From Nanobdellota archaeon (lineage in GTDB: Archaea > Nanobdellota > Nanobdellia > Woesearchaeales > GW2011-AR9), in the NCBI GenBank assembly GCA_030695605.1, contig JAUYQE010000083.1:1-6378 (forward strand): a stretch of DNA of 6,378 nt, read 5' to 3'. Shown here piece by piece: positions 1-6,004 of this stretch (the stretch's first letter is position 1; every line of letters begins with the position of its first letter). Under the pieces are notes generated by a model. The model worked only from the letters and a program-made list of their open reading frames with translations, was not told the DNA's origin and searched no databases. Made by a program: the position numbers and the translations under genes.

Positions 1-551
1 ATTACAGGTATGTACAAGAAACTCTTGATTCTAAAATAGAATGCACCTTTCCAATCTCTTAAAACTTGCCCATAAGTTCTCTTTACATTACCAACAGGAA
101 TTTTATCATAACTTTTCTTATCAACATATGAATCATAAATAAAGAATATTTTTTCTTTGTCATTGTATCCCCACACAGTTATCCAGTGACTTACACAATT
201 CATTCTTAATTCCGAATACTCTCCTGTTGGTGAATAGCCATTACCAATCAATAAAATTACCGGATGGTTTTTATCTAATTCCTTCTTTATTGATTGTATT
301 TTTTCATCATCTGAGAACTTATTTGCCCTCTTTATTGGAACATCAAATCCATATCGTTTAAGAGTTTCTTGAATTAGTTTTGGCGTAGCAAAACCCAAAC
401 TTTTAACTTTTAGTGGCAGATACTTTTTTGGATGCCTTCCATCATCAAGATTGTAAGCACTAAGTATTGCTTTTATAGTATAGCCACCACAATGCCTCAT
501 TCCTTGTTGTAGATATTCCTTTGGTTTCTGATTTACTACTTTCTTAACCAT
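1..551 (-). CDS. C39-like (papain-fold) cysteine peptidase, C-terminus cut by window edge
   Basis: This open frame starts at ATG 551-549 and is still open at base 1 after 183 codons, so the C-terminus is missing. The layout fits the Peptidase_C39-like family: a Gln (Q15) six residues before Cys21 in the segment QQGMRHCGGY, where Gln would form the oxyanion hole and Cys the nucleophile; a buried strand HPVILLIGNG (96-105); His122 in SHWITVWGYN; and Asp140 in IFFIYDSY, giving a Cys-His-Asp triad. The usual CGP after the nucleophile is CGG here. There is no signal peptide or membrane segment, so the part seen is probably cytoplasmic. An in-frame TGA at 569-567 lies just upstream, which supports this start. 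No ABC exporter or bacteriocin gene lies next to it, so a role in leader-peptide removal has no support here. The substrate is unknown. The gene is very AT-rich, unlike smc. The fold is likely; activity is inferred from the triad only. Confidence 0.75.
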   Translation of the reverse strand, partial: MVKKVVNQKPKEYLQQGMRHCGGYTIKAILSAYNLDDGRHPKKYLPLKVKSLGFATPKLIQETLKRYGFDVPIKRANKFSDDEKIQSIKKELDKNHPVILLIGNGYSPTGEYSELRMNCVSHWITVWGYNDKEKIFFIYDSYVDKKSYDKIPVGNVKRTYGQVLRDWKGAFYFRIKSFLYIPV

Positions 552-573
552 GTAATATAAAATAAATCATATC

Positions 574-590
574 TTCTTTAATGTTTCGGC
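574..590 (-). promoter_or_regulatory. Possible archaeal promoter (BRE + TATA) of the C39-like gene
   Basis: On the minus strand the bases read GCCGAAACATTAAAGAA. A purine-rich CGAAA resembling a BRE is followed by an AT-rich TATA-like ATTAAAG whose centre is about 27 nt before the ATG at 551. That spacing would give a leaderless or nearly leaderless mRNA, in keeping with the lack of a Shine-Dalgarno sequence. A second AT-rich stretch (TTTATTTTATATTAC) lies directly before the ATG but is too close to be the TATA box for this start. The assignment rests on spacing and base composition only. Confidence 0.35.
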
Positions 591-612
591 AGGGTTTTGA
601 ACTCTTCGGGAT

Positions 613-625
613 TCGGCTTCGCCGA
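613..625. repeat. Small GC-rich perfect hairpin in the spacer
   Basis: TCGGC-TTC-GCCGA is a perfect 5-bp stem with a 3-nt loop. It lies in a GC-rich patch (about 601-665) within an otherwise AT-rich spacer upstream of the C39-like gene. The patch also has CGACCGT at 623-629, a 7-mer that recurs in inverted orientation at 2303-2309 in the other structured spacer. I cannot assign a function. It could be part of a dispersed intergenic repeat or lie in the leader of the C39-like gene. Confidence 0.45.
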
Positions 626-686
626 CCGTTGCACTATCCCTCGGTCTCCGCTACACTCCGACGCACATAACAGACATTATGTTTAA

Positions 687-793
687 TTTTCTTACTGCCT
701 CGGTACTATTACGCTGACGCTACAATCGACCAACTTTGAAACTGGTGCCTATACGAACTGAACCAAACAAACTTTACTAGAGAATTGGGGGCA
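687..793 (+). repeat. Left copy of a three-block inverted flanking repeat
   Basis: Three blocks are in fixed order on the plus strand: A TTTTCTTACTGCC (687-699), B GAAACTGGTGCC (738-749) and C TAGAGAATTGGGGGCA (778-793). The same A-B-C order occurs on the minus strand at 2262-2193. Block A is identical (13/13), B matches 11 of 12, and C matches 15 of 16 with a 2-nt gap. Gaps differ: A to B is 38 nt here against 7 nt in the other copy, and B to C is 28 against 20. The blocks point toward the membrane-protein gene. B and C can pair weakly (GTGCC with GGCAC in this copy). An outward 7-mer CGACCGT also recurs (623-629 here). The function is unknown; end repeats of a mobile cassette are one reading. 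Confidence 0.65.
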
Positions 794-810
794 CTAAAAG
801 ATTTTATGGA

Positions 811-1290
811 CTATTTCTTGAATTTCCTTTTCTGAATTATTTTTCCAACGGCTGCTCCTATCCCAAAATAAATCCCTAGCAATAATACTAATGGACCAAA
901 AAATCCAACTCCTTCCGATAGTGAAGTACAAAATGAAGTTGGCTGGAGTGTAAGTGTTGTGCAACATCCCTCGACACCTTCCATTACCATTGGCTTCAAG
1001 CAGTGACCATCCTGTTCACTAATAGCTTGATAAGAACTCCAAGCCGTACAGTGTTCCTCGCTAAATTCACATAAGAATCCATAGGGTACAATAAAATGTG
1101 ATAAAATTGGAAAAGCGTGACCAGTAACCATTGGAAGAATTAATGCATTATTAGGAATTCCAATTTCATTTTGAACTAATGGAAAATAAGCGAAGATATA
1201 GAAAAAGAATAAAGCTATACAAATACTAACGCCCACTAATCCTCCATTTAACCAATATGGCATTTTTTCCCAGTGTTGTTTTAGTTTCAT
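811..1290 (-). CDS. Hypothetical membrane protein with a six-cysteine external loop
   Basis: I do not recognise a named family for this 159-residue protein. A hydrophobic segment at residues 13-36 (WLNGGLVGVSICIALFFFYI and on) is a clear transmembrane helix, and a second helix is at about 127-149 (FFGPLVLLLGIYFGIGAAVG) followed by a basic tail IIQKRKFKK. The Lys-rich ends suggest both termini face the cytoplasm. Between them lies a moderately hydrophobic stretch (about 45-73) and then a loop with six cysteines (74, 81, 97, 109, 110, 121), enough for three disulfides if it is outside the cell. It starts at ATG 1290, only 3 nt after the Bro-N gene stop, so the two are almost certainly co-transcribed and translated from one message. 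AGAAG sits directly before the ATG, too close for a normal ribosome-binding site. Similar small two-helix Cys-rich proteins are common in DPANN archaea, but their job is unknown. Confidence 0.8.
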   Translation of the reverse strand: MKLKQHWEKMPYWLNGGLVGVSICIALFFFYIFAYFPLVQNEIGIPNNALILPMVTGHAFPILSHFIVPYGFLCEFSEEHCTAWSSYQAISEQDGHCLKPMVMEGVEGCCTTLTLQPTSFCTSLSEGVGFFGPLVLLLGIYFGIGAAVGKIIQKRKFKK

Positions 1291-1293
1291 CTT

Positions 1294-2142
1294 CTAAGAC
1301 TTATTTTTTTCTTCAATCTGCTTCTTTTTCTTCTCAGTTAATCGCAAATAATTTTCATTAGAGACCACAGATTTCCCGATTTTCTGCTCAAGTTCTTTTC
1401 GGGCATTCTTAGCGATGTCGCCGCCTTCTTTGGCAGTATGTTTTAACTGAGGAAACCCCTTGGCATCTTTAGCAATAGTAATATCTGAAGTTGCTTTTTC
1501 TCCAAACATTGTCAAGATTAACTCCCAATCAGTCATGTGGTCTCTGAGATTTTGATTTGGTTTTTTAAGCCTTTTGAACTGCTTGTATTCTCCAACAGTT
1601 TTACCGAATGTTGCTTTTGAGATCTCATTTGTGAGAATAGCAAAATCTTTTTCTTCCTGAATACCTCTTGATTTCCATTCTTCCGTTAAATCCTGCCTAA
1701 TTGCAATACCCCGTAATCTCTTATCAATCCAATCTTTTGGATAGCCTTTGAGTTCGTAATAATCTTTAACTCTATCCTGAGCAAGTTCTGGATTTTCAAT
1801 CTCTTCAATACGCTCTTTTCCAACTTGAGCTAACCACATCTTAAACGGCTCTGCTTTTTTGGACGGAATGGACTGAATAAGCCTAAAAGCGTTTTTGGTA
1901 TTGACACAATCGGTATATCGCAATTTACCATCTTCAGCTGGCATTTTCAAACCGTTACAAATTGTAACGAGTTGAGGTTCTCTATGCTTAAGCACCCTCC
2001 AATAAGTAGTGGGATTATCACTTTCGCTCAATACATCAACTATATCAACAACAGAATAAAACCATTGTTCATCATGCCAAAGTCTTCTAATACTTCTATC
2101 TTGAAATACTATCAGTCCTTTTTTAGCCTCTTTTTCTACCAT
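1294..2142 (-). CDS. Bro-N domain protein (phage antirepressor-like DNA-binding protein)
   Basis: The 282-residue protein begins with a Bro-N domain (about residues 8-108): LIVFQDRSIRRLWHDEQWFY, then VVDIVDVLSESDNPTTYWRV, then NTKNAFRLIQSIPSKKAEPF followed by KMWLAQVG. Residues 115-265 form the conserved second half seen in chromosomal members (ENPELAQDR, RLRGIAIRQDLTEEWKSRGI, ILTNEISKATFGKTVGEYK, NLRDHMTDWELILTMFGE, AKEGGDIAKNARKELE, SNENYL), followed by a Lys/Glu-rich tail. Family members in phages are antirepressors, baculovirus BRO proteins bind DNA, and chromosomal copies are mostly uncharacterised; some are annotated as DNA-damage-inducible. The length looks full. The start ATG 2142-2140 has an in-frame TAA at 2166-2164 upstream and no Shine-Dalgarno, so a leaderless message is likely. 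It is the first gene of a two-gene unit with the membrane protein. A palindrome between its TATA box and start makes autoregulation plausible but unproven. Its lower GC than smc and its viral-type family suggest acquisition by transfer. Confidence 0.88.
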   Translation of the reverse strand: MVEKEAKKGLIVFQDRSIRRLWHDEQWFYSVVDIVDVLSESDNPTTYWRVLKHREPQLVTICNGLKMPAEDGKLRYTDCVNTKNAFRLIQSIPSKKAEPFKMWLAQVGKERIEEIENPELAQDRVKDYYELKGYPKDWIDKRLRGIAIRQDLTEEWKSRGIQEEKDFAILTNEISKATFGKTVGEYKQFKRLKKPNQNLRDHMTDWELILTMFGEKATSDITIAKDAKGFPQLKHTAKEGGDIAKNARKELEQKIGKSVVSNENYLRLTEKKKKQIEEKNKS

Positions 2143-2153
2143 TCTAAAGCCTA

Positions 2154-2170
2154 AAAGTAACTGTTACTTT
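2154..2170. promoter_or_regulatory. Perfect 17-nt palindrome, candidate operator
   Basis: The plus strand reads AAAGTAAC-T-GTTACTTT, two exact 8-bp half sites around a single central base. It overlaps the last three bases of the TATA box and covers the stretch up to about the predicted transcription start of the Bro-N gene. In archaea this is a classic position for a repressor to block TBP/TFB or polymerase binding. The bound protein is not known: the Bro-N product itself or a dimeric helix-turn-helix regulator elsewhere are the obvious candidates. As RNA it would be mostly upstream of the start site, so a hairpin role is less likely. Confidence 0.6.
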
Positions 2171-2175
2171 AAATA
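2168..2175 (-). promoter_or_regulatory. TATA box of the Bro-N / membrane-protein unit
   Basis: The minus strand reads TATTTAAA, preceded by a purine-rich AAGAAAG that could act as a BRE. Its centre is about 29 nt upstream of the ATG at 2142. Archaeal transcription usually begins about 25-27 nt after the TATA centre, which places the mRNA start within a few bases of the ATG and predicts a leaderless transcript. This fits the lack of a Shine-Dalgarno sequence. Confidence 0.6.
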
Positions 2176-2192
2176 CTTTCTTACGAACAATT

Positions 2193-2262
2193 TGCCCCAA
2201 ATTCTCTCTAACAAAAACGAACATAAAGACGGCACCAGTCTCTACGTACGGCAGTAAGAAAA
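2193..2262 (-). repeat. Right copy of the three-block inverted flanking repeat
   Basis: Read on the minus strand, the order is A TTTTCTTACTGCC (2262-2250), B GAGACTGGTGCC (2242-2231) and C TAGAGAGAATTTGGGGCA (2210-2193). This mirrors the plus-strand copy at 687-793, so the two copies face inward and enclose the Bro-N and membrane-protein genes. The inner block C ends 17 nt before the TATA box of the Bro-N gene. The more distant 7-mer CGACCGT lies at 2309-2303, 41 nt outside block A (58 nt in the left copy). Sequence between blocks is not conserved, so the copies are either old or only the blocks matter. Confidence 0.65.
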
Positions 2263-2294
2263 CTCTGCGCTCCTCACTGCGGTTGCGGTGCTCG

Positions 2295-2357
2295 GGTGGG
2301 GGACGGTCGCTCAATATCTATTAACGAAATTCTACCCTCGCTCCCTAGACCCCCACC
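2295..2357. repeat. Long stem-loop with 8-bp G/C stem just downstream of smc
   Basis: GGTGGGGG (2295-2302) and CCCCCACC (2350-2357) are perfect complements separated by 47 nt. On the minus strand, the likely transcript direction, the structure begins 43 nt after the smc stop codon. The loop has further short pairings (TCTA with TAGA). It could be a 3'-end structure of the smc message, part of a small RNA, or one arm of a repeated intergenic element. There is no following U tract that would make it a bacterial-type intrinsic terminator. Confidence 0.45.
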
Positions 2358-2399
2358 AAACATAACACCGTTATACTCAATTCTCCTTTCGCTAAGAAC

Positions 2400-5300
2400 T
2401 CACACCCGCAAACTCGTCACTTTGCTCACGCCGTCCTGCATGCTCACGCCAAACAGCGTATCGGCCTCAGAAATCAGCGCGTCATTATGAGAAATTAAAA
2501 TGTACTGCGCCCGCTCTGCATAATTCCGAATCAGCTTTGCCAACTTCTCCGAGTTATGCTTGTCCAATGCTGCATCAATCTCATCCAGCACATAAAACGA
2601 CGCCGGCTGGTATTCCTGAATAGCAAAGATAAATGCTAACGCCGTTAAGGTCTTCTCGCCGCCGGAAAGCGACTTAATATCCAAAAAGCGATTGCCCGTC
2701 AGCCGGACTTTGATGCTCAGCCCATCCGAGAAAAGGTCTTTGGGATTCTCCAGCTGCAAATAGGCTTTCCCTTTTGTAAACAGGCTGTTGAAAATGCGCT
2801 GGAAATTCTCATTCGCCTGGTTGAACGTCTTCAGGAAATGCTCGGTTTTCTTGGACTCAATCTCGTTCATCAGCGCCAGCACGTCAGTCTTTTCTTTCTC
2901 CAGATCCTCTTTCTTCTTGACCAGCGCATTGAACTCCGTCTCAATCTGCTCATAGATCTCCAGCGCTTTCAGGTTCACCGTAGACATCTGGCTGAGCACG
3001 ATCTCAAACCGGCCGAGGTCTTTCTGCAGCTTCTCGACATTCTTCTCGAGCAAGAGCTTCACGCCCGCATGCCGCTTCAGCTCTTCATCCAGCCCGGCCA
3101 GCCTCGCTTTCACTTCGGCATTTTTCAGGGAAACCAGATTCAGCTCTTTTTCCTGCGAGCGGACTTTTTCCCGCAGCTGTTCCACTTTATTCTCAAAAGA
3201 ACTGATCTCCTGCGACAGCTTTTCCCGTTTCGTGAACAACTCCCGATACTGCGCATAGAACTGCGTGCTGGCTTTCTCTTTCTCCGCCAACACTTTTTCC
3301 TGCTTGCTCAATGCAGCCGTCAGCTGCTCAACCTCTTTCCGGAACTGCAACTCTTCTTTATCATGCTGCTTGAGGATGCCCACTACTTTTTCTTGTTCTG
3401 GAGCGACCAATTGTTCGCCATGCACGTGCGCATTTTTCAGCTCAGCCTCGATGCGCAGCAGCGCTTCCCGGCACTGCTGTTTGGATTCTTCAAAGGCCCG
3501 CAATTGCGCCAATAAGCGCGGATCGCGTAATTCCGTCACTTTCAGGCGGAGCTGCTGTTTGTCCTCTTTCAGCTGCAGCAGCTCGCCATTCTGCTGGCCC
3601 AGATTCTTCTGCATCTCGCCGAGCAGCTTTTCGACTTCTTTCAGCCGCTGCTGTGCTGCTCCCCGCGACTGTTCCGTCGCTTCCAGATCGCCGGTTTCCA
3701 GATGCAGGAGCTTCTCAAATTTCACCATCTCTGCTTCTAGTTCTGAACGCCGGTTTCGCAAGGCAGTAATTTCCTGCTCATTGGCTTCACGTTTCATACG
3801 TACAGTATCTATGACCGATTGCAATTGGCTGCTTTCGTTCTCCAGCTTTTCTAGCAGCTCTTCAGAATCTCTCTCTTTAAACCCGCCGCCGGAGCGCTGC
3901 AAGAAGCCGCCCCGCATCACGCCGCTTTCCATGACGCTGTCCCCTTCCAGCGTGCTCATGCGGATTCTGCCGACGCCCATCTTTCGGGCCGCTTCGACGT
4001 CATCAACAACCAGCGTATTCCCAAACACATGCGCAAAGGCTTTCTTGTATGCTGCGGGGAAGGTAACCAGATGGAGAGCAAAATCATGCGCCCCCTGCTG
4101 CTTCAGAAGCGATTTGTCATCCGCAGTAATGTCCACATACTTTATTTTGTTCAGCGGGATAAACGAAACGACACCAAGCTTTTCTTTCTTCAAAAAATCA
4201 ATGCATTGCGCAGCGGTCTTGTCCGTATCAACAACGAGATGCTGCATCTTGCCTCCGGCAGCGGTTTCGACGGCCCGGGCATATTTTTTATCCACCCGGC
4301 CCAGCTGTGCGATCGTGCCTTCGACGCCCGGAAATTTCTTTTTCTGCTCCAGCACACGCTTCACGGCCGGATTGGCGTGCATATCAGCATCCACAGAACG
4401 CAATTTTGCTTCGATGGCGGCTTGCTGTTCCTGCAATCCCTGCAGCTTTGTTTTGGCATGCGCCGTTTGCGCGGCAAAGCTGCTGTCCTGCTCCAAGCAG
4501 CTGTTTAGACGCAACGTTGCTTGGGTCAATTCTTTCTTGAGCTGCTGCAGCGCTTTGAGCTGCTCCTGCTGCTCTTTCTCGACAATTTTTACTTTCTGCA
4601 AGCGCTCGTCTAAGGTCTGTAATTGGTATTCCAGCTTGTCTTTTTCCCGCAGCAAGTCCTGCTGCTGCTGCCGGGTTTTTTGGACTGACTCCTGCAAGGC
4701 ATCCAGGCGGCTTTCTTTCTCTTCAATGGATCTTTCCAGCTCCTGCGACGATTCCAGGTTATGCTTTTTCCGGAACTGGGCCAGGTGCTTTCCCAGCTCT
4801 GCCGCTTCCCGCTCTTTCTGCTGTTTTTCGCGCAATAAGTCTTTTTCTTTGCTACTGAGCGAGCTCGCTTTTTCCTGCAGATCCTGCAATTCTTTTTTCA
4901 GCTGGTCTTTCCGCTGCTCGATCTTATTGAGCTCGTCTTTTAAAGATGATACGCGCGTCTTGTCCTGTGCCCGGCGCACTTTCAGTTCTTCGACTTCGCG
5001 ATGCACACGCAGCTGCTCTTTTTCTCCTTTCTGCTCGATCTCTTTGTTTAATTGAGAGACCGCTTCTTTGGCTGCTGTAATCCTTTCTTTCAGTGCCGTG
5101 CTTTCTTTCTCAAAGCCCGCGATGGCCGTGTGCCGGCCACCCATCTCTTTTTCCAGCTTTCCCCGTTCCGTTTCTTTTTCCTGCTGCTGCAGGTCGATAA
5201 TCGTTGCCTTGCAGGCATCAATATTCGCTTTGGCTTCTTTGAACTGCAGCGCCTGATTGCGGTCTTTCTCCAGCTCTTTCAGATACGTGCGCCGTTCTTT

Positions 5301-5888
5301 CAGAATGACGGAGGCATTTTGCAGCTTTTCATCGACATGCTCCATCTCCCGAAGGGCTTTTTCTTTCTTTTCTTCATATATGGAAACATCGCTGATCTCT
5401 TCCAGGATTTTCCGCCGCTCTACGGTCGGCATGTCGACAAAGCGCATGATATCCCCTTGGAGGATGATATTATAGCCGTCCGGATTAATCTTAGCAATAG
5501 CCAGGAGATCAAGCACTTCCGTTCTGCTGCGCTTCTTGCCGTTTACCCGGTAGACGCTCGTGCCTTTGGTCGTAACGGTTCGGCTGATGACTACTTCTTT
5601 GGCATCTTCGGGGAAAATCTTCTGGGTATTATCGAAAGCAATTTCTACGGTTGCGGCAGTTGCGGGCTTCTTGCTTTTGGCACCATTAAAGATGAGATGG
5701 GAGGTCTTTTCAGCACGCAGAGATTTGGCTGAAAGCCTGCCAAGAACGAAACAGAGGGCATCGCCGATATTCGACTTTCCACTCCCATTCGGCCCGAGAA
5801 CGCAATTATACTTCGTATCAAAAGGCACCTGCGTTTTATGGGCAAAGCTCTTAAAGCCGTGCAGGGAAATGCGGGTAATGCGGGTCAT
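2400..5888 (-). CDS. smc: Chromosome segregation/condensation ATPase SMC (archaeal type)
   Basis: This complete 1162-residue SMC is close to the usual family length. SMC dimers, normally with the ScpA kleisin, load on DNA and extrude or hold loops to compact and separate chromosomes. The N-terminal head has Walker A GPNGSGKS (32-39) and the Q-loop Gln144 in NIILQGDIMRF. A Glu/Lys/Gln-rich coiled coil runs from about 165 to 510. The hinge is at about 518-665 (FPGVEGTIAQLG to ESGVMRGGF, with a Gly-rich RSGGGF). A second coiled coil runs to about 1000. The C-terminal head has signature LSGGEKT (1074-1080), Walker B FYVLDEID with catalytic Glu1103, and H-loop His1134 in ISHND. All ATPase residues are intact. 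The hinge lacks a CXXC zinc hook, which excludes Rad50. The start ATG 5888 has an in-frame TGA four codons upstream (5900-5898). No scpA follows directly. Base use is GC-rich, unlike the genes to its left. Confidence 0.97.
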   Translation of the reverse strand: MTRITRISLHGFKSFAHKTQVPFDTKYNCVLGPNGSGKSNIGDALCFVLGRLSAKSLRAEKTSHLIFNGAKSKKPATAATVEIAFDNTQKIFPEDAKEVVISRTVTTKGTSVYRVNGKKRSRTEVLDLLAIAKINPDGYNIILQGDIMRFVDMPTVERRKILEEISDVSIYEEKKEKALREMEHVDEKLQNASVILKERRTYLKELEKDRNQALQFKEAKANIDACKATIIDLQQQEKETERGKLEKEMGGRHTAIAGFEKESTALKERITAAKEAVSQLNKEIEQKGEKEQLRVHREVEELKVRRAQDKTRVSSLKDELNKIEQRKDQLKKELQDLQEKASSLSSKEKDLLREKQQKEREAAELGKHLAQFRKKHNLESSQELERSIEEKESRLDALQESVQKTRQQQQDLLREKDKLEYQLQTLDERLQKVKIVEKEQQEQLKALQQLKKELTQATLRLNSCLEQDSSFAAQTAHAKTKLQGLQEQQAAIEAKLRSVDADMHANPAVKRVLEQKKKFPGVEGTIAQLGRVDKKYARAVETAAGGKMQHLVVDTDKTAAQCIDFLKKEKLGVVSFIPLNKIKYVDITADDKSLLKQQGAHDFALHLVTFPAAYKKAFAHVFGNTLVVDDVEAARKMGVGRIRMSTLEGDSVMESGVMRGGFLQRSGGGFKERDSEELLEKLENESSQLQSVIDTVRMKREANEQEITALRNRRSELEAEMVKFEKLLHLETGDLEATEQSRGAAQQRLKEVEKLLGEMQKNLGQQNGELLQLKEDKQQLRLKVTELRDPRLLAQLRAFEESKQQCREALLRIEAELKNAHVHGEQLVAPEQEKVVGILKQHDKEELQFRKEVEQLTAALSKQEKVLAEKEKASTQFYAQYRELFTKREKLSQEISSFENKVEQLREKVRSQEKELNLVSLKNAEVKARLAGLDEELKRHAGVKLLLEKNVEKLQKDLGRFEIVLSQMSTVNLKALEIYEQIETEFNALVKKKEDLEKEKTDVLALMNEIESKKTEHFLKTFNQANENFQRIFNSLFTKGKAYLQLENPKDLFSDGLSIKVRLTGNRFLDIKSLSGGEKTLTALAFIFAIQEYQPASFYVLDEIDAALDKHNSEKLAKLIRNYAERAQYILISHNDALISEADTLFGVSMQDGVSKVTSLRV

Positions 5889-5940
5889 GGGAATACGTCA
5901 AAAGACGCCTATTTTTCTGGGAGAAAGGTTTTATTTTTTG

Positions 5941-5949
5941 TATATAAAG
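5941..5949 (-). promoter_or_regulatory. TATA box upstream of smc
   Basis: The minus strand reads CTTTATATA, a near-consensus archaeal TATA box, centred about 56 nt before the smc ATG. Transcription would start at about 5918-5920, leaving a leader of roughly 30 nt. No Shine-Dalgarno is visible in that leader, but it can form a small hairpin, CGTC-TTTT-GACG (5907-5896), close to the start codon. Because the core TATATA is symmetric it could also face the plus strand, but no plus-strand gene lies there. Confidence 0.6.
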
Positions 5950-5970
5950 GTTGCTGTTGAGAGGGAGAAA

Positions 5971-6004
5971 CTCTTTAAAAAGAGTAACAAGACAGAGGAA
6001 AAAG
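5971..6004 (-). terminator. T-rich termination region after endonuclease V, with a palindrome
   Basis: Directly after the endonuclease V stop (TAG 6007-6005) the minus strand has two T runs, CTTTTT and CTCTTTTT, the kind of oligo-T signal used for archaeal termination. The second run lies in a near-palindrome CTCTTT-AA-AAAGAG (5971-5984 on plus), which is about 22 nt upstream of the smc TATA box. It could therefore be a terminator, an upstream regulatory site for smc, or both. If termination works here, smc is transcribed separately from its own promoter. Confidence 0.4.

Larger units (their letters stand above)
552..810. other. Non-coding spacer of 259 bp between C39-like gene and membrane-protein gene
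   Basis: No convincing gene lies here on either strand. From left to right it holds the probable promoter of the C39-like gene (574-590), a GC-rich patch with a perfect hairpin (601-665), a short inverted repeat CATAA...TTATG (666-681), and then the plus-strand copy of the three-block repeat (687-793) that ends just before the stop codon of the membrane-protein gene. The stop of that gene (TAG, 813-811) is followed on the minus strand by a weak T run (TCTTTT, about 802-797) that could serve as an archaeal terminator. Confidence 0.7.
2143..2399. other. Non-coding spacer of 257 bp between the Bro-N gene and smc
   Basis: No gene is supported here. Reading in the direction of transcription from the smc stop, it holds an AT-rich stretch, the G/C stem-loop (2357-2295), a GC-rich patch (about 2310-2263), the A-B-C repeat (2262-2193), the TATA box (2175-2168) and the palindrome (2170-2154). 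The shift from GC-rich smc sequence to the AT-rich left part happens at about 2390-2400, right at the smc stop codon. No scpA or scpB coding sequence lies in the gap. Confidence 0.7.

Noticed and set aside
585..665. A possible minus-strand tRNA (GTTCAAAAC resembling a T-loop, and a D-loop-like GGATAGTGCAACGGT)
   Set aside because: The 3' bases CCCTGCC have no complementary acceptor strand upstream and the T stem does not pair, so no cloverleaf forms.
2274..2363. A 29-codon minus-strand open frame (MFGGGLGSEG...) after smc
   Set aside because: It coincides with the G/C stem-loop, has an unnatural Gly/Pro-rich composition, and the nearest GGAG is about 19 nt from the ATG, too far for a ribosome-binding site.
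3265..5055. A 596-codon open frame on the plus strand opposite smc, and several shorter ones (2838-3515, 4029-4508, 5052-5732)
   Set aside because: They are mirror frames of the smc coiled coil. Repeated GAG/CAG/AAG codons on the minus strand leave few stops on the plus strand, and the predicted proteins are low-complexity Ser/Cys/Phe/Leu-rich with no recognisable domain.
2400..5888. Rad50 instead of SMC for the large coiled-coil ATPase
   Set aside because: There is a globular Gly-rich SMC hinge at about 518-665 and no CXXC zinc hook. The head motifs and N-terminal sequence fit SMC.
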